64,000 nt of DNA from Stentor coeruleus (lineage: Eukaryota; Ciliophora; Heterotrichea; Heterotrichida; Stentoridae): NCBI GenBank assembly GCA_001970955.1, contig MPUH01000085.1:50251-114250 (forward strand). The letters run 5' to 3'. Below, piece after piece: positions 1-11,486 of the stretch (positions within the stretch are counted from its first letter, which is position 1; every line of letters starts with the position of its first letter). A program made the position numbers and the translations under genes. Below the pieces are notes generated by a model. The model was not told the DNA's origin. It ran no database searches and saw nothing but the letters and a program-made list of their open reading frames with translations.

Positions 1-1077
1 AAATTTTAAATCATAAATGAAGATTATAGAAACATTTTCTATCAGCCTTTTTGTATTTATTTGTTCTTTATGTTCTCCGTCTTTCTTAACAAGTACTATT
101 TCATAAGAATTAAAATTATCAAATTTATTATATTTCACACAATAGATTGCATAAGCTTCTTCGTTATATCTATTGATTGCAATCCCTTCAGCAAGGATAA
201 TTTTAGGTTCACTTGGATATTGATAATAACCATAATAATTTTGATTAACAATTTTTGAGTAAAATTTGCATCGAAATGAACATTGAGATTGCTCATTTTG
301 AGGTAAGGAATATATGAAAAGTATTTTTCTTTCTTCGAATTTAATTTCTTCTTCAGCAACCCCAAAATTACCTTTCCCTTTCCAGTCTTGATTTTTCCCC
401 CCTTCTATTGGGTTTTGTTTTTTATCATCTTGAGACATTATCCCTATTCCATATCCTGATACTGGTTTATTACTAACAGGAGTCTTTTTTTCCTCCTCTA
501 TAGGTGCTTGGGGTTTAACATTTGACTGAATTTTATCAGCTTTTATGTTAGGGTTTGCTTTATTTTTCTCCTCCTCTATAGGTGCTTGGGGTTTAACATT
601 TGACTGACTTTTATCAGCTTTTATGTTAGGGTTTGCTTTATTTTTATCACTATCTTCACTCAATTTTCCAAAATCTTGAATTCCATGGCCTTGAAGTAAA
701 TGCTTTTCAGTATCCCTTTGCATATCTCTATAAGAAATTTTTGGGCTTTGGTCTTTATTTTTACCAGGAAGATTTTCGAAACTTTTTTGGTTTTTTTCAT
801 CTGTTTTAGGATTTTTAGCATCATCCTTTGTTTGTTTAGGATTTTTCATTAATGGCTCTTCAATGCCATGCCCTTGAAGTAATTTTTTTTCAGGATCCCT
901 TTGGCCTATTACTTCACTGGGTACTGGAATATCGAACACTCTAAGTGGATCAGACTCTGACATTACTTTGCTAATATCAGGGTTTTTATATGAGCTTTGA
1001 CCTTCTAAAGGGATTTTAGCTTTTAGGTCTTCTGAATGCTCTTTGGTTTCAGCTTGCTTATCAAGCGGATTTTGCAT
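1..1077 (-). CDS. Partial 5' part of a gene paralogous to the RNF213-like gene at 1923-8145
   Basis: The reading frame is open from an ATG at 1077 to the left edge of the window (359 codons), so the 3' end is missing. The first ~240 residues are Lys/Asn/Pro/Glu-rich and probably disordered. They hold a 26-residue tandem duplication (a 78-bp DNA repeat near 492-647) and two copies of a LLQGHGI motif. The last ~115 residues (EERKILFIYSL onwards, with VKYNKFDNFNSYEIV and IFIYDL) align by eye with residues ~75-180 of the 2,028-aa protein encoded at 1923-8145 (VKYNLFDKYNYFEIV, LIYDLDL). The DNA just upstream of both ATGs is also alike (ATATTATAA, then TGTAGAC about 20 nt on). I infer a second member of the same family. 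Function is unknown. Confidence 0.7.
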   Translation of the reverse strand, partial: MQNPLDKQAETKEHSEDLKAKIPLEGQSSYKNPDISKVMSESDPLRVFDIPVPSEVIGQRDPEKKLLQGHGIEEPLMKNPKQTKDDAKNPKTDEKNQKSFENLPGKNKDQSPKISYRDMQRDTEKHLLQGHGIQDFGKLSEDSDKNKANPNIKADKSQSNVKPQAPIEEEKNKANPNIKADKIQSNVKPQAPIEEEKKTPVSNKPVSGYGIGIMSQDDKKQNPIEGGKNQDWKGKGNFGVAEEEIKFEERKILFIYSLPQNEQSQCSFRCKFYSKIVNQNYYGYYQYPSEPKIILAEGIAINRYNEEAYAIYCVKYNKFDNFNSYEIVLVKKDGEHKEQINTKRLIENVSIIFIYDLKF

Positions 1078-1922
1078 ATTATAACACCATTTAAAAATGT
1101 AGACGATTTTAGCTAAATAAAGCTAAAAAAATTAGGGTATTTTTTTTAAGAAAAACTTATAGGAAAAAGCTTATATTAAAGAATATTATTTATTTACTTT
1201 AGAATTTTCGATTGTTTTATACAGGTAGAAAATTGTGCGTGGAAATAATACTTTTTAAGACTATAATTTCTTCTTTCCCAATATAAGTTTAGAAACTTTA
1301 TCTATAAGACGTTCTAAAAGCATAAATCAAGCAATTTAACTCATGTGCCTTAAAGCTATTATTTCAAAAGGCCCTGCTTTAGCGAGATCATTTTCAAGTG
1401 GTAGAATATATAAATTACCCTTTTAGTCTTTTTCCCTTTTAAATTATACACATAATCACTTTAGTTTATTTGGTTTATAGATTAGAAATCAAGCAAAAAA
1501 TTGTTTGTAATTCATATCGATTATCTTAATTCGCATCAAATTCTTAGTATTTATAAATATTGTTATTATTTAAGTTAATTATCATTATTTATCTATTTTT
1601 ATTAACAAGGTCTGAACATTTATAAATATTGTTATTATTTAAGTTAATTATCATTATTTATGTATTTTCTTTTACTTTATCTCAAGATTATATCTGGAAA
1701 ACTCTGTACTTAGGAATCAGTAAATATTTTCTTGCAAAATAAAAGGTTTTAAATCAGATTAATTTATCAATGGATGTTTATGAAAAAACAAGCAAGATCA
1801 TGTAAATAATTATCCAGTTAATAAACATAAAATAATTATCAGATTTAAAAATTTGTATATTCAATTTCCAATACAAAATGCCTACTTTTAAAATGGTATA
1901 ACTATTCTTATCCTAATTACTA
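1078..1922. other. Intergenic region with a 44-bp direct repeat
   Basis: No full gene is seen. A 44-bp AT-rich sequence occurs at about 1549-1592 and again at 1618-1661 (period 69 bp). A short coding-like stretch on the minus strand (1336-1419, about 27 codons, reading NLYILPLENDLAKAGPFEII before a TAA) may be a gene remnant, but it is too short to assign. Confidence 0.5.
1549..1661. repeat. 44-bp direct repeat, two copies
   Basis: The same AT-rich segment, beginning atttataaatattgttatta, occurs twice with 25 bp between copies. It lies upstream of the left-edge gene and downstream of the RNF213-like gene. No coding potential is seen. Confidence 0.85.
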
Positions 1923-4900
1923 TTAATTCAAGTCGAAATTTATTTTCCTTTTAGTTTTTCTCCCACTCTTCAAATTTTTACTTTCATTTGCTATTTTTTT
2001 TTGATTCTCATCTTCTACAGAATGTTTTATCAAAATATCTTTTTTACAATAACTCTGATATTTTTCCCTTTTCAAACAGTTATCTAAAATCTTATAAAAC
2101 CAAAAACAACTTGAGATCATAATACCTTTACATTTTATTATATCTTCAAAATTTAATAATTTTTCTTCAGAAACTTCCTCATTCCATAAATCTTCTCTTC
2201 TAATTTCATATGAAAATAAATCATTGACTAATATTTTAGAACTACTATACCTAAGTAAATATCTCATAATCGCATCTTTGATTTCTATAATTGTCAAAAA
2301 CTTACATTTATCATTTGATATAATATCTATCAATTCTTTTAATATTTCTACCTGATTTTCTTTCTTAAATTCATATCGAAGTATATCTTTACAAAAATAC
2401 ATAAAGTAAATAGATTCAATTATTGTATACACATGGATAATATGTTTTAATTTAGTATTTGAAAATAGGTATGATTTATCTATAAAATAAAAAGAAAGCT
2501 CATGATTTCTCAATATCCCCATTTTTCGACAAAATTCGTATAAAGTTTCTTCAGGATTTTCTCTTCTCCCTTTTAACTTAAACAATATAAAATCCATAGA
2601 ACTATATATATTCCTAATCTCATTAGCATTATTAGCACATTTGTTTTCACGAATTTTTTTAAAAAACAAATCATAATTACTAAAATCATCAGAATTTAGC
2701 ATTTCTTGTTTAATCATAATCCTTATATCAATAACAACATTACAATCATCTTCATTTAAAAGTTCGAATTGATAATGAAAAAAATTAAGTTCGTTCGTAT
2801 TTATGAATTTTTTCTGATAAAAATCTTTAATTATAAAACTTTGTATCTTATCAAAATCAAATATAAACTGATGACCTTTTCCATATTCAGGATTTCTTAT
2901 ATAACAATCTAATAATATATCAAGGCTTAATAAAGAAAAATCCAAAATGTTTTTTTTTTTCAAACTTTGTGGCGGATACTTAAAATTGTCTATAAAATTT
3001 CCAGAAAGTATTAAATTCATGTTATATAATAAATTATTAAGTTCCTGGTTTTGTAGATTTGATAATTTTATAATAACAGCAGTTAAGAATATTCCTCTAC
3101 TATTTTCTTTTTTATCAATTAGGATCATATTTAAAGGAGATTCTTCAGTGATTTCTGGTTTTTTTAGTTGATAGCATTCATACTGAAGGTCGATTTTATT
3201 GATATTATCCCAAGCAACTTTGAAGTTATCCCATAAAGTCTTAGTCTTTCCAATTAAAACCTCTTTTATTGTTTTTTTTCTTGCTTCATCTCTTGTTATT
3301 TTATGATTAAATTTTTTGAGAATGTGGTTAGAAAATTTGATTATCGGAAACAAGCATTCTAGTATTTTTATATCTTTTTTTATAGTAAAGTATATATTTA
3401 TAAATGGATAATGCAAAACTGATTTCTCTAATGGAATTTGATATTCGAATATCTTTTTAATAGAACTGGTATCAGGTTTTCTGGTAATCCTAAACAGTTT
3501 GCTAAAAGGGTATTTTTTTAAATCTAATCTTGTCTCATTTAATAAACTTTCTTTTGTTATTTCATCATTTTTAATAAACATTGTCTTATAATCCAAAACA
3601 ATTTCTATAGAATTATTCAGTATATGATTTAAAACATTCTTTTCAAAATATCCTTCAAATTCAGCTCTTTTCGCAGTTGTATCACTAAAATATTGATTGT
3701 TTATAATTAAATTCTCAATCTGATTTGATAAACATAACAACCAATAAAATTTATCATCAATTCCAAAGTGTATAATCTCATCATAAATCCTTTCTAGATT
3801 TATTTGGATTTGATTTTTAAGCATGTTTTTATATTTATTTTCACGATATTCTTTTATTTCAGTTTCAGGAAATTTTTTAGAAAAACAAAACATTTTTTCT
3901 ATAGAAATTAAAGATGATATTAACCCAAGTTCTATAAGTAAATGCATACAAGATTTTATTATAATATTCAAATAATAAAATCCAATTTTGTTTATATTTG
4001 ATATATATTTATTCTCATCTATGTTTATATCTTTAGATTTGTGGATATTGATTTTTTTTATATGATAACCTTTTCTAGAAATATTTTCATATTTTTCTAT
4101 ACAGTTTTTAAGATGATTTTTAGCTTCTTCATTAGTTAATTCTCTATGTCCTTGCCTTTCAAATAATATAAGATTTTCACCTCCTATTTTTACATTGTCA
4201 TATTCACAAATCCCTAAAACTATAGGCATTCCACAGTCACCGATTACATAAATATAATCACAAAAATCTGAACATTTGAAAAATCTTACATTTTTTATTG
4301 ATTCATATTCTTTATATTTCATCCTACAATCCATCAGACGATATTTAGGATAATCAGCAACAATATAATTTGAGTTTATATGATTGTGTATATTTTTATG
4401 AATATTTCCAGACTCATTAAAAAATATTGATGTTAAAGGTGAGGTTTTTTTACTATTACAAACTATTATCAAGAAAATATAGCATTCAAGGATGATTTGG
4501 TTGAAACTATTAATTTCATGATTAGTTTTTATTTCTAATAATGAGTTATAAGGGAAGTTATCTAAAAAGCATTTTATAAGTTTTGTATAAGGTTCCCCAA
4601 ATGTGGTTTCTAGAAAATTTTCATTTTTGTAATACCATTTTCTGTATAGGTCAATATTTTTACTACATCCACTTCTAAAGAAAATAAAAACTTTGTTTAG
4701 ATAAACTAGTCCTAAAGCAAAAGATAATTGATCCTGATACTTGAGTTGAGTTTTAACATTTTCAGTCTCTTTTTTAGCGTCGTTTTTTATATCTTCGATT
4801 AGAGTAGGAAATATTTTAGAAACTGTTTTGGTCATAGGAAATATAGTAAGAGTTTGTTGCTCATCAATAAGATCAGAGTATTTAAGCCATTTAATTCTTG

Positions 4901-7900
4901 AGNTCATAGGAAATATAGTAAGAGTTTGTTGCTCATCAATAAGATCAGAGTATTTAAGCCATTTAATTCTTGAGGTGCTCATTATTTCAGCTATTTGGAC
5001 ATATGACATTTTTCTTGTGTTTTGAAAAACTTTAGCACAATATAATATTAAATCTTCAGTTCCTTGACTTGATATTAATATTTCATCAATTTTCTTTAAG
5101 TACTCATCGTCAGGATCATCATCTTCAGCTAGTTTTTCTATATAAGCACATAGTAAAGCTTTAGTATTTGCAATAATTATAAGCTTTTTTAGGTTTCTTT
5201 TCTTATAGTTTTGATATATTTTGATATAAAAGTTTATAAGGTTATATAATTCGTCATTAGATTTACTAGTACAATTTTTTAAGTTTTGTAAATCATCACA
5301 TAAAAGTATTGAAAAATTATCTTCAATGTTTTTCTCAGTTACTATTTTATCAATTTCAATATAAAAATTGTTTTTTACAACTTTTAATTTTGGTTTTTCT
5401 TCCCCAATTTCTGAATTTTCACAAGTTTGTAACCGGTTTCCAATTTCTAGTTTTCTTATACAATAATCTATAAAAAACTTAGAAAATTTCCATGAATTGT
5501 TTGTTTGTATTTCTTCAGCAAATATTGGTAAGAGTTTGATATTATCTTGAATAAGTAGACTATAACAATACATTTTAAATTCTAATATTTCATCAATATC
5601 AAAATTATAATTTGTATCAATATAATCAAAAAACTTTTTTCTATTAGATGCTTTAGATATTTTTAATGAAGAGTTTTTTATTGCGAGATTATAAAATTGG
5701 CATATATCAAGATTAAGATTTTTAAATAATGATAAAGCTTTTTCAATGAAACTAAGTACTGAATAACTATTAACTTTTAAATCATGATTGCTTATAAAGT
5801 TAGAAAGTATTATTAAAATCCTTTTAATCAATATCATATATGTGTCTTTAGTATATATTTCTAGTAAATCTTTATTAGGAAATAAATAAAAGCATATTTT
5901 TTCAACTAAAATTCCTAAAATGATTTTTTTCTTTTCTTTTACTATATCATTTTCCATATCTCCTCCTAATATTACATACTGATAAGCTTCTTCTTTGTTT
6001 TTATAAGAAAATATCTTAAACTTTTCTTCAATTTTATTCAATGATACTTTTATTTCATCATATAAATCATTATAAATACTATCATTATATGTTTCTATCA
6101 TTGATATAAAATTCGCAATAGATTCCATAATTTTTGTCATCTTCACAAAATGTACAACTTTTAATTCGATATTGTCGTTAATAAAAGTGATACTTGTAAA
6201 AAGCAAATAAAATATTTTTTTGTTTTTTAAATCAAAATTGTTTTCATAAAGGAAAATATGAATCAAGTCTAAAAAATACATTTTTATTAATTTATTGTTA
6301 TTTTTCATATTAGTGAAATATTGTTGTCCTATTATTGATGTATATTTTAAGTTTTGAATAAATAAATCTTGACTATTTAGATCAGTTTCATAGATATAGA
6401 AATCTTCATATAGTTTAAATATTTTTTGATATTCGGTGTAAGAGAAAGGAAAATGTAGAGTAAAAGGGTATTTTTTTATTTTTATAAAAGACTTTAGGTT
6501 TTGTAGGCTGATTTCATGTGAGGGGATGATATTTTTAAAACAATTTCTCCAGATTTCTTTGATCATAAAACCTGTGATGTTGTTTTTTTCATAGAAATAA
6601 CTGATAAATGCTTGCTCTTTTTCGATCCTGTATATTAATCTTAGAATTCTATCTTCAATTGCTGAAATTATGAACTCAGAAAATAATGTTTCAAGGCAAT
6701 TTGTATATATTTTTATGTTATTAAAAGTATTATTTTTCCATATTGATGCCGAAGTATTAAAAAAAACTTTAATTTTTTGTACAAAGTCTTCAATAAGCTC
6801 AGTTTCATTTTTTATTTTCGACACAATAAATTTTATATACCTATTGCTTTCTTCTTTATTATAAGATTCTACATACAACTTTTCTAAAGAATTTTCGATA
6901 CAAATTAAAACATTAAAAGAAATATTGAATACGCCACTAGTGAAAATTGTTTCTGTTATAGATGATAATTCTTTATACAACTTAATCATTTGGAAATCTT
7001 CATTTATTTCACTATTTAAAATAACTTTTATCTTGTTATAACATTTTATATGAACTTCCGACAAATTTTCAAGTATGAATAATATAAATTCAGATTTTAT
7101 TTTATTACCCAATAGTCCAAAAATAGTATTTGAATAGTTTTGTAAATCATTTTCTAAGTTTACTAAAAGAATTACAAAAAATGTTTCTTTGAAGTAAGGA
7201 GATTTATTTAATTCACCCCATTGCTCATGATTACTTTGAATATTTGTATTTATTTGTGATAATATATTTAAGAAAAAATCAATGTTTAATTCACTAGGTG
7301 TTTTTTGTGGTATTTTAAAAACTGATATAATTTGAACTGTATAATCAAATAACTCATCAAAATTATCTTCTTTTAATGAGAAACTGTTTACTAAATATAA
7401 TAGTTTTTTAATACCAAAATGTGAAATATTGTTATAATCAATGGTTTTTGGCATACTTTTAAGTGTTTTCAACAAATAATTGTAATTTTTGTTTTTAAGA
7501 AAATAAGAAATAAATAAGCAAATGGTAATTTCGTAAACAGTGTATTTTTCTTGATATGNTAAGAAAATAAGAAATAAATAAGCAAATGGTAATTTCGTAA
7601 ACAGTGTATTTTTCTTGATATGCTTGACTAGAAATACAATTTTTTTCAATGTTTATTAGATCTAGATCATAAATTAAAGTTAATGTATTATCTTTTAATT
7701 GGTATTGCAAATTTTTATGTTTTTTAAGCTCAATTCCTTCGTAATATATAACGATTTCAAAGTAATTGTATTTATCAAAAAGATTATATTTAACAGATAA
7801 AATCCTATAGCTTTGGTTATCAAAAGTTTCCAAACCTTTTTCTTGAGGAAAATATACTTGGGGTTCAGAATTATTATTTGAATAAAATCGATATTGAAAT

Positions 7901-8145
7901 GTAAGTTTAGATTCTGTTTCAAGTAAAAAACAATAAGTTAAAAGAATTTCTCTTGTTTCTAAGTTTGGATTGCCATTGTAATTTTTTATAGTATTTTCTT
8001 CGATTTTACTATGAATAGGTGTGCTTTTTTCGCAGATGTTTATATTTTCAAAAGAAAACTCGCTTTTATTCTCTTCATTTTGTTTTAGAATTTCAGCTTT
8101 TAAGTCCTCTTGAATATTTTCATCCAGACTTTGGTGATTTTCCAT
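1923..8145 (-). CDS. RNF213 C-terminal-like giant protein with altered RZ-type zinc finger
   Basis: The gene reads from ATG at 8145 to a stop at 1923 once two unmerged overlaps at N7559 and N4903 are collapsed. (6223-64-72)/3 gives 2,029 codons exactly, so the gene looks intact. The first overlap shifts frame as written; the second adds 24 repeated residues. At about 4150-4300 the protein carries an RZ-type zinc-finger pattern (FFKCSDFC, then VIGDCGMPIVLGICEYDNVKIGG). The following ~750 residues resemble the end of RNF213, including a LWDNFKVAW segment, a FDFDKIQSFIIKDF segment and a KLKHIIHVYTIIES segment. RNF213 is a giant AAA-motor E3 ubiquitin ligase. Here I see no Walker motifs and no RING, so ligase activity is uncertain. 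Of the four zinc ligands expected by alignment (C, H, C, C), this copy shows C, C, C, D. The N-terminal ~180 residues are shared with the left-edge gene. Confidence 0.7.
4832..4974. other. Assembly gap N4903 flanked by identical 71-bp sequence
   Basis: Positions 4832-4902 and 4904-4974 are identical, separated by one N. This is best read as two contig ends that overlap but were not merged. It adds 72 nt, in frame, to the RNF213-like gene. Confidence 0.9.
7496..7622. other. Assembly gap N7559 flanked by identical 63-bp sequence
   Basis: Positions 7496-7558 and 7560-7622 are identical around a single N. The extra 64 nt break the reading frame of the RNF213-like gene. Collapsing the overlap restores it. 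Confidence 0.9.
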
Positions 8146-8436
8146 ATTATAAAACTTTTAAATGTAGACAATTTTGGAAATTATACTGAGTAGATGATAT
8201 TAAATCATAATAAAAAGAATCTAAATGCATAAAACATAATGGCTTCTAAAATAAAAAAATGTATATAAAGCTGTATCAAAGAAAATATAAAATTATTTAG
8301 TTCAAGCTTTATTTCTGCCCAATATGAAAAATAAAATTTATAGTATGGCGAGGTAGAAAATATTTGAAATTTATTTTAAACTAAGATTAATAAGCATTAA
8401 ATTCAGCTAGTCTAAAATGCTTATTCTCACTTTGGC

Positions 8437-9027
8437 CTAATTTTTGCCAACTTTAACCCCACAAAGATCATAGTTGAAGTCATACTTTCCTTTTTCAATG
8501 TTTTCATATATATGTGAAATAACTGTCATAAAGGCTTGATCTATATTAGTTCTTGTTTGGGCACTCGTTTCAATGAGAAAAATATTGTTTTGTCCTGCTA
8601 AATAAATTGCCTCTTCCATGGTGACTACCCTATTTTCCATTTGATCACTTTTATTACCCACTAACATAATAACAACGTGTTTATTTCCTTTTTCACGTAT
8701 TTCACTAATCCATCTGGTAATATTTGTGAATGAATCTCGATTTGTTATATCGTAAACAATGAAAACACATGCAGCACCTTGATAATATGTCTGAACTTCA
8801 CTTCTAGATCTCTCTTCGTCAGGCTAAATACAACTTACAATATCCCAGATATGAACTTTGAATACTTTATCATTAATAGAAGTCATGCAAGTCCAATATT
8901 GAATTCCAATTGTCGAATGATAATTATTTTCGAAAGTATGTGTTGCGAATTGCAATATAATATTGGATTTACCTACCCCTGCATCTCCTACTATTATAAA
9001 CTTCAATAAATAGGAAAATGATTCCAT
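8437..9027 (-). CDS. Rab-like small GTPase with altered G3 motif (copy 1)
   Basis: Two exons, complement(join(8437..8823,8839..9027)), with a 15-nt intron, encode 191 aa. The G1 P-loop GDAGVGKS lies at residues 14-21. G4 (NKSD) and G5 (ETSA) are intact, and an HIYENIEKGKYD helix near the end is Rab-like. The G3 region, normally WDTAGQE in Rabs, reads WDIPDEE here, so the conserved glycine that contacts the gamma-phosphate and the catalytic glutamine are both missing. The C-terminus (LCGVKVGKN) has no prenylatable terminal cysteine motif. From family knowledge such a protein may bind nucleotide but should hydrolyse GTP poorly and not attach to membranes by lipid. It is paralogous to copy 2 at 9947-10537. 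AATATAA directly precedes the ATG. Confidence 0.9.
8824..8838 (-). other. 15-nt intron in GTPase copy 1
   Basis: The intron GTAAGTTGTATTTAG lies between codons 63 and 64. Removing it joins the P-loop half to the NKSD half of the GTPase. An A sits at intron position 10. Confidence 0.9.
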
Positions 9028-9490
9028 TTATATTATTTCAACAAAATACATAGAATTTTCTTATCATGAAAACTCTGAAGTATTTTAGTATAGTGGATAA
9101 AAAAGTAACTAATGATAGTAAGGATTTTATAAAGTATATAATTAAATTAAGAAAATAAAATATACAGTCAAGTTGGAATAATAAATCAACACTTAGAAAA
9201 TAGAGATTGATTTTATAATAGTTAGATTTTACAAGATATTTAATTAATAAAACATACGCAAATCGGATAATTTATATTGAGAAGAATTTAGATCTGTATA
9301 TGAATATATTAAAGCAAATAACGCAATTATAGCAACTGAACACTGTGGCAAGAAAGCTTCTAAATAGTTCGCCCAACAATAAATGAAGGAAAATTTGGAA
9401 TGGCCAATTCACTATCAAGGAATTATGAAAAGAATTTGGTCTGGGAAAACTCTTCAAATTATTGTGCATTCCTAGATATCAAGAAAATTT
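9028..9490. other. Intergenic region between duplicated blocks
   Basis: This AT-rich stretch lies upstream of GTPase copy 1 and marks the junction of the segmental duplication. An open stretch on the minus strand (about 9272-9469) matches nothing I recognise and has no ATG-led gene structure. Confidence 0.4.
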
Positions 9491-9807
9491 CATCAAAAGT
9501 TTCCAAGCCTATTTCTTGAGGAAAATAATCTTGGGGTTCATAATTATTATTTGAATAAAATCAATATTAATATAAAAGTTTAGATATGATTTCGAGTAGA
9601 AAAATAAGTAATAGAATTTCTCTTTTTCAAAGTTTGGTTGCCATCGTAATTTTTATAGTTTTTCTTCGATTTTACTATGAATAAGGATGCTTTTTTCGCA
9701 AACGCTTATAAATTAAAAAAAACTCGCTTGCATTCTCTTTATAATTTCAATGACCAAGTCTTCTTGAATATTTTCCTTTTTTCATCCAGGCTTGTGTAAT
9801 TTTCCAT
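9491..9807 (-). pseudogene. Dead copy of the 5' end of the RNF213-like gene
   Basis: This block is similar along its length to 7821-8145, the start of the RNF213-like gene. The presumed ATG at 9807 is kept (MENYTSLDE against MENHQSLDE), but small insertions and deletions put the frame out within about ten codons, and a TAA follows. It sits downstream of GTPase copy 2 just as the live gene sits downstream of GTPase copy 1, so it arose by one segmental duplication. The 139 bp between this copy and GTPase copy 2 also match 8146-8436, with about 150 bp deleted. Confidence 0.85.
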
Positions 9808-9946
9808 GTAATAAAGCTTTATTGCTGCCAGTGTGAAAAATAAAAATCTATAATAGGGTGAGGTAGAGTATTTTTTTAATAAATTTTAAATTAAGATTAA
9901 TAAGCATTAAATTCAGTTAGTCTAAAATATTTATTCTTGTTTCTAT

Positions 9947-10537
9947 CTAATTATTGATAATTTTAATCCCACAAAGTTGATTGTTGAGGTCATACTTTCC
10001 TCTCTCAATATTTTCATATATATGCGAAATAACTGTCATAAAAGCTTGATCTATATTAGTATTTGCTTTAGCACTCGTTTCAATGAAAAAAATATTATTT
10101 TGAAGAGCAAAATAAATTCCCTCTTCCATAGAGACTACCCTATTTTCAAATTGATCACTTTTATTACCTACTAGTAAAATAACAATATGATTATTTCCAT
10201 AATCACGTATTTCACGAAGCCATGTAGAAATATTTGTGAATGAATCTCGATTTGTTATATCATAAACTATTAGAGCACATATAGAACCTCGATAATATGA
10301 CCGAGTTATACTTCTAAAATTTTCGTTGCCAGCCTAGATATAACTTACAATATCCCAGATATGAATTTTTAATAATTTGTCATTAATAGAAGCTATGTAA
10401 GTGTCAAATCCAGCTCCAATTGTCAAATCATAATTATTTTTGAAAGTATGATTTATAAGTTGTGATATAATACTGGATTTACCAACTTTCGCATCTCCAA
10501 CTACAATAAATTTCAATATATAGGAATATGAAGCCAT
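9947..10537 (-). CDS. Rab-like small GTPase (copy 2)
   Basis: Two exons, complement(join(9947..10333,10349..10537)), encode 191 aa, the same exon sizes as copy 1. The P-loop is GDAKVGKS. G3 reads WDIAGNE, keeping the DxxG glycine but with Asn in place of the catalytic Gln. G4 (NKSD) and G5 (ETSA) are present. The end, LCGIKIINN, has no terminal prenylation cysteines. The neighbourhood matches copy 1, with a dead RNF213-like 5' end downstream. The frame is intact although the adjacent duplicated sequence has decayed, which suggests this copy is still under selection. TATATAA directly precedes the ATG. Confidence 0.9.
10334..10348 (-). other. 15-nt intron in GTPase copy 2
   Basis: The intron GTAAGTTATATCTAG is at the same position as in copy 1. 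Removing it restores WDIAGNE, the G3 region. Confidence 0.9.
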
Positions 10538-11045
10538 TTATATAAATCAACAAGAGGTTAGCGTAATAAAAAATATATAATATAAGAGTTTATGGTAAAG
10601 TATTTTAATATATTGTTGTGCTCAGATGCTTTTAGGGATCAAGACTTTCCTCTGTTTCAAAAGAAGAATTTTTGTTGCAATAAAATTATAAATTTGATGC
10701 ATACTTACTACCACAAAAAAAATCCATAAACACAAAGAGCAAGGCGAATTTTTGGTCTAGTCAAATTATGATTTTCCCTAATGTTATTTAAATTTTATAA
10801 TCAACATAAATTATTTTAAGTGTCATAATAAAATTTGAAAATACTATATTTTTAAAATATAATGAAATGTCATTGATATCATAAGCAAATTTGATGCCGA
10901 GATGATTATTTTTATAGATTTTACTGTGCGACTAAATATTGCAAAAACACTAAAACTAAATATTTTCTATTATCCCTAGTGATATCTATAAAACTTGTTC
11001 AGAATCAAATTCTTAGTTGTCTAAGAATACCATAAGAACTTTAAA
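10538..11045. other. Intergenic region, no gene seen
   Basis: AT-rich sequence upstream of GTPase copy 2. I see no intact frame, repeat or RNA gene. Confidence 0.4.
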
Positions 11046-11276
11046 ATGTGCCTAAAGCAAGATGGATTCTTTAAGAAGAATAAGTTGAACACAAGATTTG
11101 TATCCATCATCTTGACACTAAAGAAAAGAAACAGCAAAGATATTCTCAGTCATTCAAGGAGCCAAATGATTAGTGACAACAAGTGGTTTAACATATTAAA
11201 TCAATCTAAAAAAGAATTTATAGGATCAATAAACTTCAATCAGACACTGTTTAAACAATACTACTGTACTGACTAA
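11046..11276 (+). CDS. Small hypothetical protein with SDNKWFN motif
   Basis: An ATG-led frame of 76 codons, rich in Lys, Asn and Ser. I do not recognise a domain. Support comes from a second, broken copy of the same pattern on the opposite strand at 44897-45025. Both carry N-S-K-D followed about 15 residues later by SDNKWFN. A shared protein pattern at two sites argues for a real dispersed gene or element family. Function and completeness are unknown, and the frame could itself be a fragment. Confidence 0.4.
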   Translation: MCLKQDGFFKKNKLNTRFVSIILTLKKRNSKDILSHSRSQMISDNKWFNILNQSKKEFIGSINFNQTLFKQYYCTD

Positions 11277-11486
11277 CTCTCCATTAATTATGTTTGTTCT
11301 TTAACACAAATAAGTATGCAATATAAAAATATTAATAACTGAATTAGTATTTGTGTAGTATAAATATTAAGTGTTTGTGGAATAGCTTTATTAAAATAAC
11401 GCTAATTTATGTATAATTGATTCACTAGGGTTAAAATTGATCAGCATTAGTATCATATAAAAAAAAATCGTAACTTTATAATACAT

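Noticed and set aside
4832-7622. Internal protein repeats in the RNF213-like gene
   Set aside because: The repeated residues coincide exactly with the single-N gaps and are assembly overlaps.
9272-9469. A 65-codon minus-strand frame between duplicated blocks
   Set aside because: It has no ATG-led structure, no similarity to neighbours and no domain.
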